A model generated the notes under the pieces. The model was not told where the DNA came from, made no database searches, and was given only the letters and a program-made list of their open reading frames with translations. Shown in pieces: positions 42,708 through 51,625 of a DNA stretch of 64,000 bases (the first letter of the stretch is position 1; each line of letters begins with the position of its first letter). Made by a program: the position numbers and the translations under genes. Source of the stretch: JANSYL01 sp965229695 (GTDB lineage: Bacteria; Pseudomonadota; Alphaproteobacteria; Rhodobacterales; Rhodobacteraceae); assembly GCA_965229695.1 (NCBI GenBank), contig OZ245921.1, positions 2,356,001 to 2,420,000 of the forward strand, written 5' to 3'.

Positions 42708-43277
42708 ATGAAGCGGATTTTGGCGATCCCCTTGGTTCTTGGCAGCCTGATCCTGGGCTCGGCGGCTGTGGCGCAAGACACCGGCACCCTGTCTGAGATT
42801 TGCGATTCGGGCGCGGCGACCGGCAACAGCTATCAAGGCGCGGCCCTGGCCCCGTTCATCGAAGGGCAGTGGAGCCAGATCGCCGATGGCATGGGCTATA
42901 CGACCGGTCGGCATGTGAACCCATTCACGGTGACGTATGATCGGGTCAGCCAGGGCTTTTTTGTTGCAGCGGAAGGCGCGCGCATTCGGCTGCGCCCCAT
43001 CAACTCTTTCCCGGGCAATCCGAACCTGAACCGGGGTCATATGTGGGACGAAGCGGTCAGCTATACGCCCGAGGGCGGCGATACCGTGAGCTTTAAGCTA
43101 GAGGATTTGCTGCTGCTTTCGGGCTGCGATTTCGATGAGACGGCCGCGTTTTGGTGGCAGTTTGGGGCGGGGGCCAACACCTCAACGGGCTTCATGGTCT
43201 TTGTGACGCCCGAATTTGGCTATGGCGTCAGCCGCAATTCGGCCATGGGTATGCGGCGGGTGATGCTGCTGCGCTAG
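42708..43277 (+). CDS. secreted conserved protein, unknown function
   Basis: 189 residues. Signal peptide KRILAIPLVLGSLILGSAAVA with a likely cut before QDTGTL; the mature part has two cysteines (EICDSG, LSGCDF) and many aromatic residues (FWWQFGAGAN). I recognise no family. The ATG at 42708 follows TTGGAG; a long upstream frame (from 42057) belongs to a shadow of carB and is rejected. Possibly cotranscribed with the SMR gene. Confidence 0.7.
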   Translation: MKRILAIPLVLGSLILGSAAVAQDTGTLSEICDSGAATGNSYQGAALAPFIEGQWSQIADGMGYTTGRHVNPFTVTYDRVSQGFFVAAEGARIRLRPINSFPGNPNLNRGHMWDEAVSYTPEGGDTVSFKLEDLLLLSGCDFDETAAFWWQFGAGANTSTGFMVFVTPEFGYGVSRNSAMGMRRVMLLR

Positions 43278-44506
43278 GCAGATTGGGCGGCGTGCCTGCT
43301 GCGCGTCGCGTTTTCATAGAGGTAATCGCGCGTCAGCGGCACGGCCCGCTGATCGCGTGCCAGTTGGTATTGGAACACACATTGCCCGCCATGACGGAAG
43401 GTGTGTTCCGAGGCCTTTAGGTAAAAGCGCCACATCCGGCAGAAGCGATCATCGTAGAGCGCGCGCGCCTCGGCCTCACGCGCAATGAACCGGTCATGCC
43501 AGTGTTTCAGCGTTTCGGCGTAATGCAGGCGCCAAACCTCGATATCGGTGGGGTAGAGCCCTTCTAGTTCGACGGCCCGGGCCATCTCGCTGAGCGCCGG
43601 GCAATAGCCGCCGGGAAAGATGTATTTCAAGATCCAGGGGCTGGTGGCCCCGGGCGGCCCGGCCCGGCCAATCGTGTGCACCAGGGCGACGCCATCCTCG
43701 GTCAGCCGGTCGCGGATCTGCGCAAAATATTCGCGGTAATGGGGCAGGCCGACATGTTCGAACATGCCGATCGAGACCACGCGGTCGAACTGCCCAGTGA
43801 CGCTGCGGTAATCGCGTAGCTCGAACCGGACGCGATCGGCCAGCCCCTCGGCGCGCGCACGGTCGGTGGCGATCTTGTGCTGTTCTTCGCTGAGGGTCAC
43901 ACCCAAAACGCGCACGCCATAATCCCGCGCCAGCGTCAGCGCCATGCCGCCCCAGCCGCAGCCGATTTCAAACACCTCCATCTCCGGTTCGAGCCGCAAC
44001 TTTCGGGCGATGTGGTGCTTTTTGGCGGTTTGCGCTTGGGCGAGCGTTAGGTCGGGGCTGGCGAAATAGGCGCAGGAATATTGCCGGTCGGGGTCGAGGA
44101 AAAGATCGTAGAGCTTGGCTGAAAGGTCATAATGATGCGCCACATTGGCCCGCGCCCGGTGCATCGGGTTGTGCTGATCGACAAAGCGCCGGATGCGGCG
44201 CAGACCCAGCGCGGCCCGGCGCCACCAACGCCCGTCGGCATAAGCGGCGTTGCGGTGCAAAAGCGGCAAAAGCCCATCCAGATCGCCCGCTTCGATCGTC
44301 AGGCTCCCCTCCATATAGCCTTCACCCAAGCCCATCTCGGGGCTCAGCACCAATTGGCGGGTCAAATCGCGCTGATGCAGGCGCAGGGCCACATCGGGCC
44401 GGTCGCCGGGTCCATAGCGCCGGGTTGTGCCATCGGGATATGTCAGATCGAGCGCGCCGGTCTGGATCGCACCGCGTAGCATCCGATCAAGAAGACGGTC
44501 CCACAT
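43274..44506 (-). CDS. cyclopropane-fatty-acyl-phospholipid synthase-family methyltransferase
   Basis: 410 residues. The SAM-binding motif FEIGCGWGGMALTLARDYG lies near residues 184-202, with GVTLSEEQHKIA after it, and the family's HHYDLSAKLYDLFLDPDRQYSCAYF near 125-149 plus IGMFEHVG near 264. The N-terminal part (about 1-110) is the lipid-binding helical domain. The enzyme methylates unsaturated fatty acyl chains in the membrane, usually to cyclopropane rings, or may be a related C-methyl variant. The ATG at 44506 starts at MWDRLLDRM; the longer frame crosses the repeat-bearing spacer. It overlaps the end of the upstream secreted-protein gene by 4 bases. Confidence 0.9.
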   Translation of the reverse strand: MWDRLLDRMLRGAIQTGALDLTYPDGTTRRYGPGDRPDVALRLHQRDLTRQLVLSPEMGLGEGYMEGSLTIEAGDLDGLLPLLHRNAAYADGRWWRRAALGLRRIRRFVDQHNPMHRARANVAHHYDLSAKLYDLFLDPDRQYSCAYFASPDLTLAQAQTAKKHHIARKLRLEPEMEVFEIGCGWGGMALTLARDYGVRVLGVTLSEEQHKIATDRARAEGLADRVRFELRDYRSVTGQFDRVVSIGMFEHVGLPHYREYFAQIRDRLTEDGVALVHTIGRAGPPGATSPWILKYIFPGGYCPALSEMARAVELEGLYPTDIEVWRLHYAETLKHWHDRFIAREAEARALYDDRFCRMWRFYLKASEHTFRHGGQCVFQYQLARDQRAVPLTRDYLYENATRSRHAAQSA

Positions 44507-44674
44507 TGCGTATGCTCCGCAGTCGTGGATCGGTTTTGTCTGCGGCACCCAGTTTGGCAAAAGCGAAATTGGTTGAAAAGAGGGGGCGATGGCGACCGGC
44601 GGAAATGTGAGCAAGCCGGTTGTCTCAGCGGGCGCGATGCTTTGGCATTGGCCTTTTGGGGTGTGCGGCGCGCA

Positions 44675-44711
44675 GCCTCCGGCGGCCATATTTGGGGGAT
44701 AAAGATCGGGG
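44675..44711 (+). repeat. dispersed intergenic motif, copy 2
   Basis: GCCTCCGGCGGCCATATTTG followed by a G-rich run and AAAGATCGGG. It shares the GCCTCCGGCGG half with the copies at 44853-44893 (inverted) and 56168-56200, with a degenerate second half. Confidence 0.6.
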
Positions 44712-44852
44712 GAGGCGGGCGCGACACCCTCGCCGGTTATCCCAAGCGGGCTTCACCGGCGAGGGTGTGCATCTTCATCCACGGTCATCGGCATGGCTGC
44801 CTGTACCGCCCCGTTACCCTGGAACGCAAAGCTTAATGAAACATGATCAATG

Positions 44853-44893
44853 CCATATCTTTTTCCCAAAAGTATGGCCGCCGGAGGCATCCG
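44853..44893 (-). repeat. dispersed intergenic motif, copy 3
   Basis: On the minus strand it reads CGGATGCCTCCGGCGG then CCATACTTTTGGGAAAAAGATATGG. It combines both halves of the element (GCCTCCGGCGG and TTTTGGGAAAAAGAT) and points toward copy 2, 140 bp away. Confidence 0.65.
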
Positions 44894-44947
44894 CCGCATG
44901 CAAGGCGCGCGGCGCCGATTTCAGGGCGCAAGGTCGGGTCTAATGCA

Positions 44948-44968
44948 GCGGAAACCTTCGGTTTCCGC
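44948..44968. repeat. perfect 9-bp hairpin
   Basis: GCGGAAACC-TTC-GGTTTCCGC lies 40 bp downstream of the nlpD-like stop codon (minus strand). No T run follows on either strand, so it is either an RNA-stability hairpin or an unrelated repeat. Confidence 0.6.
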
Positions 44969-45006
44969 CCGGGGCGGCAGCGAAGCTGGCGCAAACCCAG
45001 GTGGGC

Positions 45007-46086
45007 TCAGGGCAGGTAATCGTTTGGATCGACCGCCTCGAACCCGCGCCGCACCTCGAAATGCAGGAAGGAAGGATCACCCGGTCCGACCGAGGCCACC
45101 GCCTGGCCTTGGCTGATGTTGTCCCCACGGCTGACGGCGATGTTTTGAATATTGGCGTAGACGGTCAGAAGGCCGTCGGGGTGGCGGATCACCAGGATCG
45201 GGATCTGGTCGGTGTCTTGGGTGATCGCGGCAACCTCACCATCGGCGGCGGCGCGCACGGTGGTGCCGGGGCTGGCCGAGATGTCGATGCCTTCATTGCT
45301 GCTGGAATAGGGCCGTAGGATCGAGCCATCGACCGGGCGGATGAAGCGGGCATTGCTGGCGGCGGCGGCGGGCGCGGCGGATGGGGCCTCGGGCAGGGTC
45401 GCTTCTTCGATCGGATCGGGCAGCGGGGTGGCGGAGGAAGGCGGCAGGGGCGCGACACTGGTGCCCGGTGCGGCGCCGCCGCTGGCCTCGGCTGTTTCGA
45501 TCACCAGGGGGATGATCAGATATTGGCCTTCGCGCACGTTCAGATCGGGGCCAAGCCCGTTCCATTCGGCCAGCGCGCGCACCGAAACGCCGTAAAGCCG
45601 GGCCACGGAATAGGCGGTTTCGCCCCGGCCCACGCGGTGACGCACAGGCTCGGTCCCCGGTTGCACCGTCACACCCGTTCCAGCGCTTGCGGTGGCTTCG
45701 GCGGCATCAATCGCGCTGCTGGCGATGGCGGCGATATCGGTGCCGCTGCCCGAGGGGTTGACGCGACGGGGCAGCGCCAGAACCTCATCCTGGCGCAGCG
45801 TATCGGTGGGGCGGCGGCCATTAAACGTTGCCAGTTCTTCCGCCGTCAGGCCCAGGCGCGCGGCGACATCGGCCACCGTGTCCCCCCGGCGCGCGATGGC
45901 CACCTGATAGGTTTCATAGGTGATCAGCCCATTGGCATCGGGTTCGGGGCGCGGGGCCGTGGTGGCATCGGCGCGTGAGGAAATCCCATTGGGCCGGAAA
46001 TCGAAATCAAGGTCTTCCATCGCGCCGACGCAGCCGGTCAAAACCGCCAGGCTCAGGCAAAGGAGAAGGTTGGAAAGGCGCGGCAT
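45007..46086 (-). CDS. nlpD: NlpD-like lipoprotein with LysM domains and degenerate LytM domain
   Basis: 359 residues. Lipoprotein signal (LAVLTGC), then two LysM domains (YQVAIARRGDTVADVAARLGLTAEELATFNG near 62-90; HRVGRGETAYSVARLYGVSVRALAEWNG near 153-180), then an M23/LytM domain from about 262. Zinc ligands are missing: the HxGxD site reads NEGID and HxHFE reads FLHFEV, so it should be an amidase activator, not an endopeptidase, as in E. coli NlpD. It likely acts at the division septum. It follows pcm by 143 bp, the usual surE-pcm-nlpD order. Confidence 0.9.
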   Translation of the reverse strand: MPRLSNLLLCLSLAVLTGCVGAMEDLDFDFRPNGISSRADATTAPRPEPDANGLITYETYQVAIARRGDTVADVAARLGLTAEELATFNGRRPTDTLRQDEVLALPRRVNPSGSGTDIAAIASSAIDAAEATASAGTGVTVQPGTEPVRHRVGRGETAYSVARLYGVSVRALAEWNGLGPDLNVREGQYLIIPLVIETAEASGGAAPGTSVAPLPPSSATPLPDPIEEATLPEAPSAAPAAAASNARFIRPVDGSILRPYSSSNEGIDISASPGTTVRAAADGEVAAITQDTDQIPILVIRHPDGLLTVYANIQNIAVSRGDNISQGQAVASVGPGDPSFLHFEVRRGFEAVDPNDYLP

Positions 46087-46229
46087 GGGGTGGGTCGGTC
46101 CTCGGATGCTCAATACCAACAGATGCGTGTAGCTTATCGCCCCGTGAACCGGGGGCTGGTTTTGCGCCGCATATCTAACCTGAAATGGGGGCCTAGGGCT
46201 AGCCCCGCAAGCGAAGCTTTGCCGCTGGC

Positions 46230-46871
46230 CTAGTCGCGCGCCAGCCCTTCGACCAAAGGCACGAAACGCACGGGCAAAAGCTCATCATACTCCAGCCCCT
46301 CGTCGCTGCGCGTGACCTTGATCAGGCTTTGCACCGCATCGGATTGGCCGACGGGCAACACCATGGTGCCGCCGGTTTTGAGTTGCGCCAAAAGCGGGCC
46401 GGGCGGGTCTTCGGCGGCGGCGGTGACCAGGATGCGGTCGAACGGGCCCTGTTCGGGCAGGCCGAAACAGCCATCGCGGGTGAGCGTGGTGATATTGGTC
46501 AGACCCAGTTTGGTGAAGCGGATCTCAGCCTCGCGCGTCAGATCGCGGTGGCGGTCGACGGTATAGACCCGGCGCGCCAAATGGCTAAGCACGGCGGCCT
46601 GATAGCCCGAGCCGGTGCCGATCTCCAACACGGTGTCGCGGGGCTGCACATTCAGCGCCTGGGTCATCAGCCCCACGACCGAGGGTTGGCTGATGGTCTG
46701 CCCGCAGGAGATTGGCAGGGGCATGTCGTCATAGGCGCGGTTTTCGAAATGGCCGCGCACGAAAGCCCCCCGGTCGACCTTTTCCATCGCGGCCAGCACT
46801 TTTGTGTCGGTCACGCCCTTTTGGCGCAACTGAAACAGAAACTGCATCTGGCGCGTGGCCTCATCCATCAT
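46230..46871 (-). CDS. pcm: protein-L-isoaspartate O-methyltransferase
   Basis: 213 residues. MEKVDRGAFV near residue 29, the substrate segment PLPISCGQTISQPSVVGLM near 52-70 and the SAM-binding VLEIGTGSGYQAAVLSHLA near 80-98 are all typical PIMT. It repairs isoaspartyl residues in aged proteins. Starts with ATGATG at 46871, overlapping the end of surE by 4 bases; these two are a standard pair. Confidence 0.96.
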   Translation of the reverse strand: MMDEATRQMQFLFQLRQKGVTDTKVLAAMEKVDRGAFVRGHFENRAYDDMPLPISCGQTISQPSVVGLMTQALNVQPRDTVLEIGTGSGYQAAVLSHLARRVYTVDRHRDLTREAEIRFTKLGLTNITTLTRDGCFGLPEQGPFDRILVTAAAEDPPGPLLAQLKTGGTMVLPVGQSDAVQSLIKVTRSDEGLEYDELLPVRFVPLVEGLARD

Positions 46872-47653
46872 TCGAGCGCCGCCCTCACCCCATCGATGGC
46901 GTCATGGGCCGTTAGATCAGCGCGCATCGGTGTGACCGAGATATAACCGTCGAGATTGGCATGGGCATCGCTGCCCGGCTCGGTCGGAATGTCTTGCCGT
47001 CCGCCCGTGACCCAGAGAAACCGCCGCCCATTGGGCGCGGTATCGGCTTTGACGCCAAAGCGGGTGCCGCGCCGGTAGCCTTGGGTGACGACCTTGGTGC
47101 CTTTGACCTGGGCGGCCGGAACGGGCGGGAAATTGACGTTATAGAACACACGGTAATCGGTTTGATCCCATGTGCCCTGGTTCCAAAGCTTTTTCACCAG
47201 CTCGGTGCCATGGGTCCGGGCGGCTTCGAACGGATCGCCGGTCTTGCCGTTTTTGGGCCCGTAATACTGCGAAAGCGCTATGGCAGGCAGGCCTTGCAGC
47301 GCGGCTTCGAGCGCGCCGCCGATGGTGCCGGAATAAAGCGTGTTTTCCGCCGAGTTATTGCCCCGGTTCACGCCCGAGAGGACCAGATCGGGGGGCGTGT
47401 CGGTCAGCACATCATAAAGCCCCGCCAGCACGCAATCGGCCGGTGTGCCTTCGGCGGCGAAGCGGCGCGGGGCCAGTTCGGCGATCATGGTGGGGTGGAC
47501 GTAAGAAATGCAGTGGCCAACGCCCGATTGCTCGAAAGCGGGCGCGACGGTCCATACCTCACCCTCGGGGCCCGCGACCTCGCTGGCGATGGCGTGCAGC
47601 ACCTCCAGCCCCGGGGCGTTGATACCGTCGTCATTGGTGATGAGGATGCGCAT
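46868..47653 (-). CDS. surE: SurE 5'-nucleotidase
   Basis: 261 residues. Metal and nucleotide signature RILITNDDGINAPGLEVL at the N-terminus, then SGVNRGNNSAENTLYSGTIGGALEA near residues 93-115. SurE hydrolyses nucleoside 5'- and 3'-monophosphates and short polyphosphate; it is linked to stationary-phase survival. Start at 47653, where the family begins; the open frame stretches further upstream through the dispersed motif without similarity. Confidence 0.96.
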   Translation of the reverse strand: MRILITNDDGINAPGLEVLHAIASEVAGPEGEVWTVAPAFEQSGVGHCISYVHPTMIAELAPRRFAAEGTPADCVLAGLYDVLTDTPPDLVLSGVNRGNNSAENTLYSGTIGGALEAALQGLPAIALSQYYGPKNGKTGDPFEAARTHGTELVKKLWNQGTWDQTDYRVFYNVNFPPVPAAQVKGTKVVTQGYRRGTRFGVKADTAPNGRRFLWVTGGRQDIPTEPGSDAHANLDGYISVTPMRADLTAHDAIDGVRAALE

Positions 47654-47862
47654 GGGAGGCTGTGCTTTCCGGGTTGAGAGGGCGTTTCTTGCGTGTAGCC
47701 CGGCCCTTGCCCGTCGGCAAGCCATGGGCGGGGTTTGGCGCGGGTCTGTTGAGGGAGGCCCCGTTTTTCGCGCGAAAACGGGGCGGAAAACGTGCGTTTT
47801 CCGGTGCCTTGGGTATGCGCGTGGCGCTGGCCCTGCGGGGTACCCAGTGAAAGGTCGGGCGG

Positions 47863-47885
47863 GGCGTATTTTGGGAAAGATGAAG
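47863..47885 (+). repeat. dispersed intergenic motif, copy 4
   Basis: GGCGTATTTTGGGAAAGATG then AAG, in the spacer upstream of surE. Matches copy 1 (19707-19730, opposite strand) in 22 of 23 positions. Confidence 0.7.
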
Positions 47886-47916
47886 GGGGTGGGCCGCGCC
47901 TGGGGTTGCCGTGGCC

Positions 47917-48657
47917 TCAGCGATTGGGGCGCAGGGCCGTGACGGTCAGCCAGATCATACCCGCGGCCCCAAGTGCGGCGGCGCCGGCAAAGACGGGCGC
48001 GGCGCCGGTATTGGCCAATGTGATGCCAATCAGCGCCCAGGCCACGGCCGCGGGATAGGTGGGGATGCGGGTGCGCTGGGTCAGTGGGACCGCGATGGCG
48101 AGCGCCAGGGCCAGGCCCAGCCAGCTTGCGACCATGGGGCTGAGTAGGCCCGCGCCCATGGAGATTGTGGCCAGCGCCACGCAACTGGCCGCTGTCAGCC
48201 AACCGGCATAAAGCCCGAGCGGCAGGGCGTTCCACGCGCGGTCTTTAGCCGGGCTTTGCAGGAGTGCCAGGATCGCGCCCGCCGCCATCACCCAGATCAT
48301 CGCGGTGGCGAGCCCCGGAAGGCGCAGGGCGATGGAAATCCAAGAGGCGCCCAAGGCCACGCTGATCAAAAGCGCCCAGCGCCCGCGATCCCAATCCATA
48401 TCGGTATCGCGTTTGATCAGGCCAAATCCGGCGCTGCCCAGAAGCCAGAGATAGATTAGCCCCCAAATCGAAAACGCATAGCCTGCGGGCTGGATCGGGG
48501 GATCGGTGATCGGAACCGCCAATTGTTCGGGGTTAAAGCCGCTGAACGGGTCAGACAGGAAGGGCGACATCGCAAAGGCGATGGTGGCCACCATGACCAG
48601 CACCGCCTTGAGTTTGGCGTTGTCGCCTGGGTCGTCTGGCTGTTCGAGATCAGACAA
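47917..48657 (-). CDS. TspO/tryptophan-rich-type membrane protein
   Basis: 246 residues with about seven hydrophobic segments; the PIQPAGYAFSIWGLIYLWLLGSAGFG block near residues 54-79 and WLTAASCVALATISMGAG near 150 resemble tryptophan-rich sensory/TspO-related proteins of Rhodobacterales, which can differ from classical TspO by extra segments. Ligand unknown; tetrapyrroles are bound by true TspO. The start is unclear: TTG 48657 overlaps the serS stop by 8 bases and is the likely coupled start; ATG 48732 lies deep within serS. The gene separates serS from surE. Confidence 0.75.
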   Translation of the reverse strand: MSDLEQPDDPGDNAKLKAVLVMVATIAFAMSPFLSDPFSGFNPEQLAVPITDPPIQPAGYAFSIWGLIYLWLLGSAGFGLIKRDTDMDWDRGRWALLISVALGASWISIALRLPGLATAMIWVMAAGAILALLQSPAKDRAWNALPLGLYAGWLTAASCVALATISMGAGLLSPMVASWLGLALALAIAVPLTQRTRIPTYPAAVAWALIGITLANTGAAPVFAGAAALGAAGMIWLTVTALRPNR

Positions 48658-49942
48658 GCTGGCCCCCTGCGTCGATACGGGTTTTGCCGTGCAGATAGGG
48701 GTGCAGCGCTTGCGGCAGATGCACCGAGCCATCGGCCTGCTGCCCGTTTTCCAGCACCGCGATCAGGCAGCGGCCCACGGCAAGGCCCGAGCCGTTCAGC
48801 GTATGCAGGAATTCAGGCTTGCCGCCGCCTTCGGGGCGGTAGCGGGCGTTCATGCGGCGGGCCTGGAAATCGCCACAGGTCGAGACCGAGCTGATTTCGC
48901 GATAGGTGTTCTGGCCCGGCAGCCAGGCTTCGATATCGTAGGTGCGGCGCGCGCCAAAGCCCATATCGCCGGTGCAGAGCACCACCGTGCGATAGGGGAT
49001 GCCGAGGCGTTCGAGGATATCCTCGGCACAGCGCAGCATGCGTTTTTGTTCGTCGTCGGAGTGGTCGGGATGGGTGACCGAGACCATCTCGACCTTCTCA
49101 AACTGGTGCTGGCGCAACATGCCCGCCGTGTCGCGGCCCGCGCTGCCGGCTTCGGAGCGGAAGCAGAGCGAATGGGCGGTGTAGCGGCGGGGCAGGTAGC
49201 TTTCCTCGACAATCATGTTGTTGACGATATTGGTCAGGCTGACCTCGGATGTGGGGATCAGCCACCAGCCATTGGTGGTTTGATAGCTGTCTTCGCCGAA
49301 TTTCGGCAGTTGGCCGGTGCCATACATGATGTCGTCGTGGACCAGGACGGGGGCGTTCACCTCGGTCAGGCCGTTTTCAAGTGTATGAATATCCAGCATA
49401 AATTGCGCGAGCGCCCGGTGCAGACGCGCGACCGCACCCGATAGCAGCACAAAGCGCGCGCCGGAAAGCTTGGCGGCGGTTTCAAAATCCATCGAGGGTT
49501 TGACCGACGGCAGATCGTAATGTTCGAGCGGCGTGAAATCGAAGCTGGCGGGTTCGCCCCAGCGGTGGATTTCTTCATTGTCGTCTTCGTCTTCGCCGTC
49601 GGGGATGTCGTCATACGGCAGGTTGGGCAGACCGGCCAGCGCCTCTTGCAGGGCGGCATCTTTGGCCTTTGCCTGCTCCTCCAACGTGGCGATTTCGGCT
49701 TTCTTTTCAGCGACTAAGGCGCGGAGGCGGTCAAATTCGGCCTCATCCCCGCTGGCCTTGGCGCGGCCCACCTCTTTCGAGGCGGCGTTGCGGTCGGCCA
49801 GGGCGGCTTCGGCCTTGGAAATGCAGGCGCGGCGGTCTTCGTCGAGGGCCAGAATGGCGGGCGATTGCGGGTCCAGCCCCCGGCGGGCCAGGGCGGCGTC
49901 GAAAGCGGCGGGGTTGTCGCGGATGGCGCGGATATCGTGCAT
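48650..49942 (-). CDS. serS: seryl-tRNA synthetase
   Basis: 430 residues. An N-terminal coiled-coil arm (about 30-100) precedes the class II core with motif 2 (FRSEAGSAGRDTAGMLRQHQFEKVEMVS, in pieces near 254-281) and motif 3 (LNGSGLAVGRCLIAVLENGQQ near 376-396). It charges tRNA(Ser) and tRNA(Sec). ATG 49942 chosen; the frame continues upstream without similarity. Its upstream region carries an array of GTACA repeats. Confidence 0.96.
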   Translation of the reverse strand: MHDIRAIRDNPAAFDAALARRGLDPQSPAILALDEDRRACISKAEAALADRNAASKEVGRAKASGDEAEFDRLRALVAEKKAEIATLEEQAKAKDAALQEALAGLPNLPYDDIPDGEDEDDNEEIHRWGEPASFDFTPLEHYDLPSVKPSMDFETAAKLSGARFVLLSGAVARLHRALAQFMLDIHTLENGLTEVNAPVLVHDDIMYGTGQLPKFGEDSYQTTNGWWLIPTSEVSLTNIVNNMIVEESYLPRRYTAHSLCFRSEAGSAGRDTAGMLRQHQFEKVEMVSVTHPDHSDDEQKRMLRCAEDILERLGIPYRTVVLCTGDMGFGARRTYDIEAWLPGQNTYREISSVSTCGDFQARRMNARYRPEGGGKPEFLHTLNGSGLAVGRCLIAVLENGQQADGSVHLPQALHPYLHGKTRIDAGGQLV

Positions 49943-50101
49943 GGGTCTGGCCTTTGGGCGGGTCGTCTTGGGCGGGGGTATGCCAGAGGCGGCGAGAGGG
50001 GGGAAGGGGGTGCGCGTCGATCCGAGCGCGAGCTCGGCAAGGGCGCCAATGGCGCGCGTGAGACGCGAACCGGCGGAGCCCAGGGCGCGTGTGTGATTTG
50101 C

Positions 50102-50128
50102 GTACACAGGCCGTACACAGCCCGTGCA
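50102..50128. repeat. three GTACA-type repeats at exact 11-bp spacing, array 2
   Basis: GTACA at 50102 and 50113 and GTGCA at 50124, each 11 bp apart, in the 240-bp region upstream of serS and just after the pentapeptide gene's stop. Same geometry as 36756-36782, with the same G/CACAG..CC flanks. Confidence 0.8.
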
Positions 50129-50182
50129 TACGCGATTTGCGCAGGGTTGGGGCGGGCGTGCGGTTGATTGGTGCGCTGGCGC

Positions 50183-51625
50183 TTAGTCGCGGCGGTAGTC
50201 GGGGGCGATGGTGACGGGTGGGTCCAGCGTGGCGGCCCAGGTGCGCCATTGGTCATGGAAATCATCAGTGTAGAATTCATCTAAGACCCAATGCTTAGGA
50301 AACTCTTCCCCGGGGAAGGCCGCTTGCTGAGATGAAAAGCCTGCTGCCATCACGTCGTTCCAGCGCCCGCGTAGTATCTGTAAAGCCTCAAAACCCATAA
50401 TTGCAGCGCCGGTGAAGTTTCCGTTTTTTGGCGCTGCGGCAGGCCCGGTTTTGATATGTCTTAGATCTGCACCCGTGAAGTCGGCGCCAGCAAGCTTGGT
50501 TAATGCAAGATTTGCGCCGATCAATCGCGCGCAGGAGAAATCTGTTGCGTAGAGCGAAGCGGCCGATAGGTCGCATTGAGCAAAATCAGCCCCTCGTGCG
50601 TCGCATCCAATTACATCAGCGCCGCCGAAGTTGGCGAGCTCAGCGCTCGCTCCAGCCAGGTTAGTGTCAAAAAGGACGCTTCCTTCGAAACGTGATCTGC
50701 CCGCTCGCATTCCTGAGTATTCGAGACCACTGAGGTCGAAACCTTGAAGATTGCATCCGCGTAGGTCGATGTTTTGTGGATCGAATGATTTACGCGCTTC
50801 TTTGTTGGACGGATTGATCCGGCCGAGGCTTTGTACGGCACGTTCCATGTCGGGGCGTTTTTTGGCCGAAAGACCTGTCGCCCAGTCCTTCAACTCAACC
50901 GGCGAAGCACCGTTGGGCGGTTCCTCCGCTGGATGCTCACGACTAAGTTCCTGCACATAGGTCGATAGCATCCGCGCGATGCGGGGGGCGATGTCGGCCC
51001 GTTCTTTGGCCAGACCCTCTAATCGGTCAATGGCGGCGGCGCGGGTGACGAGATCGTCTTTCCATTCTGTGAGGATGGTCTCAGTGGGTTCCCCTTCATT
51101 GAGGATGCGGGTCACCTGTCGTCTGGCCGCCAGATCGGAAGCAGCGGCGTTGATTTTGTCGTTGAAGAGCGCCTCTTCCGCGATGGCGGCTTGTTTGGCG
51201 GCAACCTGCGAGCGCCAGATGATGAACGGCGCACCCAGGATCGCGGCGAGCAGCGCGGCGAGGCCGAAGGGTAGGCCAGGGCTTGCCGGGTTTTCGGATG
51301 CGTTGGGGTCGGCGGCGGCGGGCAGGTCGAGATCAAGGCCAAAAAGCAATTGCACCATGAGGCGCAGGCTGATGAGCAGCGCGAAGAGGAAGATCATCGC
51401 GTAGCCAAACAGGACCACGACCAAAAGCGCGGCGGCCAAGGGGTCTTTGATGCGCAGGCCCCAACCGTCTTCGAACCGTTGCCGCCAGGATTTCGGTTTG
51501 GCCGCGTCCGACGGCATGGCGCGGAAGACAAGGTAAGACGCGATGAGGAGCAGCAGCAGGCTGCCGATGACCGCCACAGTCTCGGGCGAGAGGGGGATGG
51601 TGATGTCTGTGCTGGTCTGGGTCAC
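50183..51625 (-). CDS. membrane-anchored pentapeptide-repeat protein
   Basis: 480 residues. Three N-terminal membrane segments (about 13-35, 62-95, 117-138), a helical linker (about 140-235), then pentapeptide repeats from about 285 to 400 with A(D/N)LxG/A units (NLQGFDLSGL, LRGCNL, GADFTGADL). The C-terminus ends in aromatic/acidic residues (DDFHDQWRTWAATLD). Pentapeptide proteins form right-handed quadrilateral helices; some mimic DNA, others are scaffolds. Part of the 3' half is less G+C-rich than the N-terminal half. Function not assignable. Confidence 0.75.
   Translation of the reverse strand: MTQTSTDITIPLSPETVAVIGSLLLLLIASYLVFRAMPSDAAKPKSWRQRFEDGWGLRIKDPLAAALLVVVLFGYAMIFLFALLISLRLMVQLLFGLDLDLPAAADPNASENPASPGLPFGLAALLAAILGAPFIIWRSQVAAKQAAIAEEALFNDKINAAASDLAARRQVTRILNEGEPTETILTEWKDDLVTRAAAIDRLEGLAKERADIAPRIARMLSTYVQELSREHPAEEPPNGASPVELKDWATGLSAKKRPDMERAVQSLGRINPSNKEARKSFDPQNIDLRGCNLQGFDLSGLEYSGMRAGRSRFEGSVLFDTNLAGASAELANFGGADVIGCDARGADFAQCDLSAASLYATDFSCARLIGANLALTKLAGADFTGADLRHIKTGPAAAPKNGNFTGAAIMGFEALQILRGRWNDVMAAGFSSQQAAFPGEEFPKHWVLDEFYTDDFHDQWRTWAATLDPPVTIAPDYRRD

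Larger units (their letters stand above)
44507..45006. other. 500-bp non-coding spacer with two repeat copies and a hairpin
   Basis: No credible gene. Contains two inversely oriented copies of the dispersed motif (44675-44711 and 44853-44893) and a perfect 9-bp hairpin at 44948-44968. Open frames inside have no ribosome site and look random. Confidence 0.7.

Noticed and set aside
44525..44943. Short plus-strand frames in the spacer upstream of the CFA synthase gene
   Set aside because: They have repeated low-complexity translation and run through the dispersed motif copies.
47654..48235. Upstream extension of surE
   Set aside because: The frame crosses the dispersed motif and the TspO-like gene with no family similarity before MRILITNDDG.
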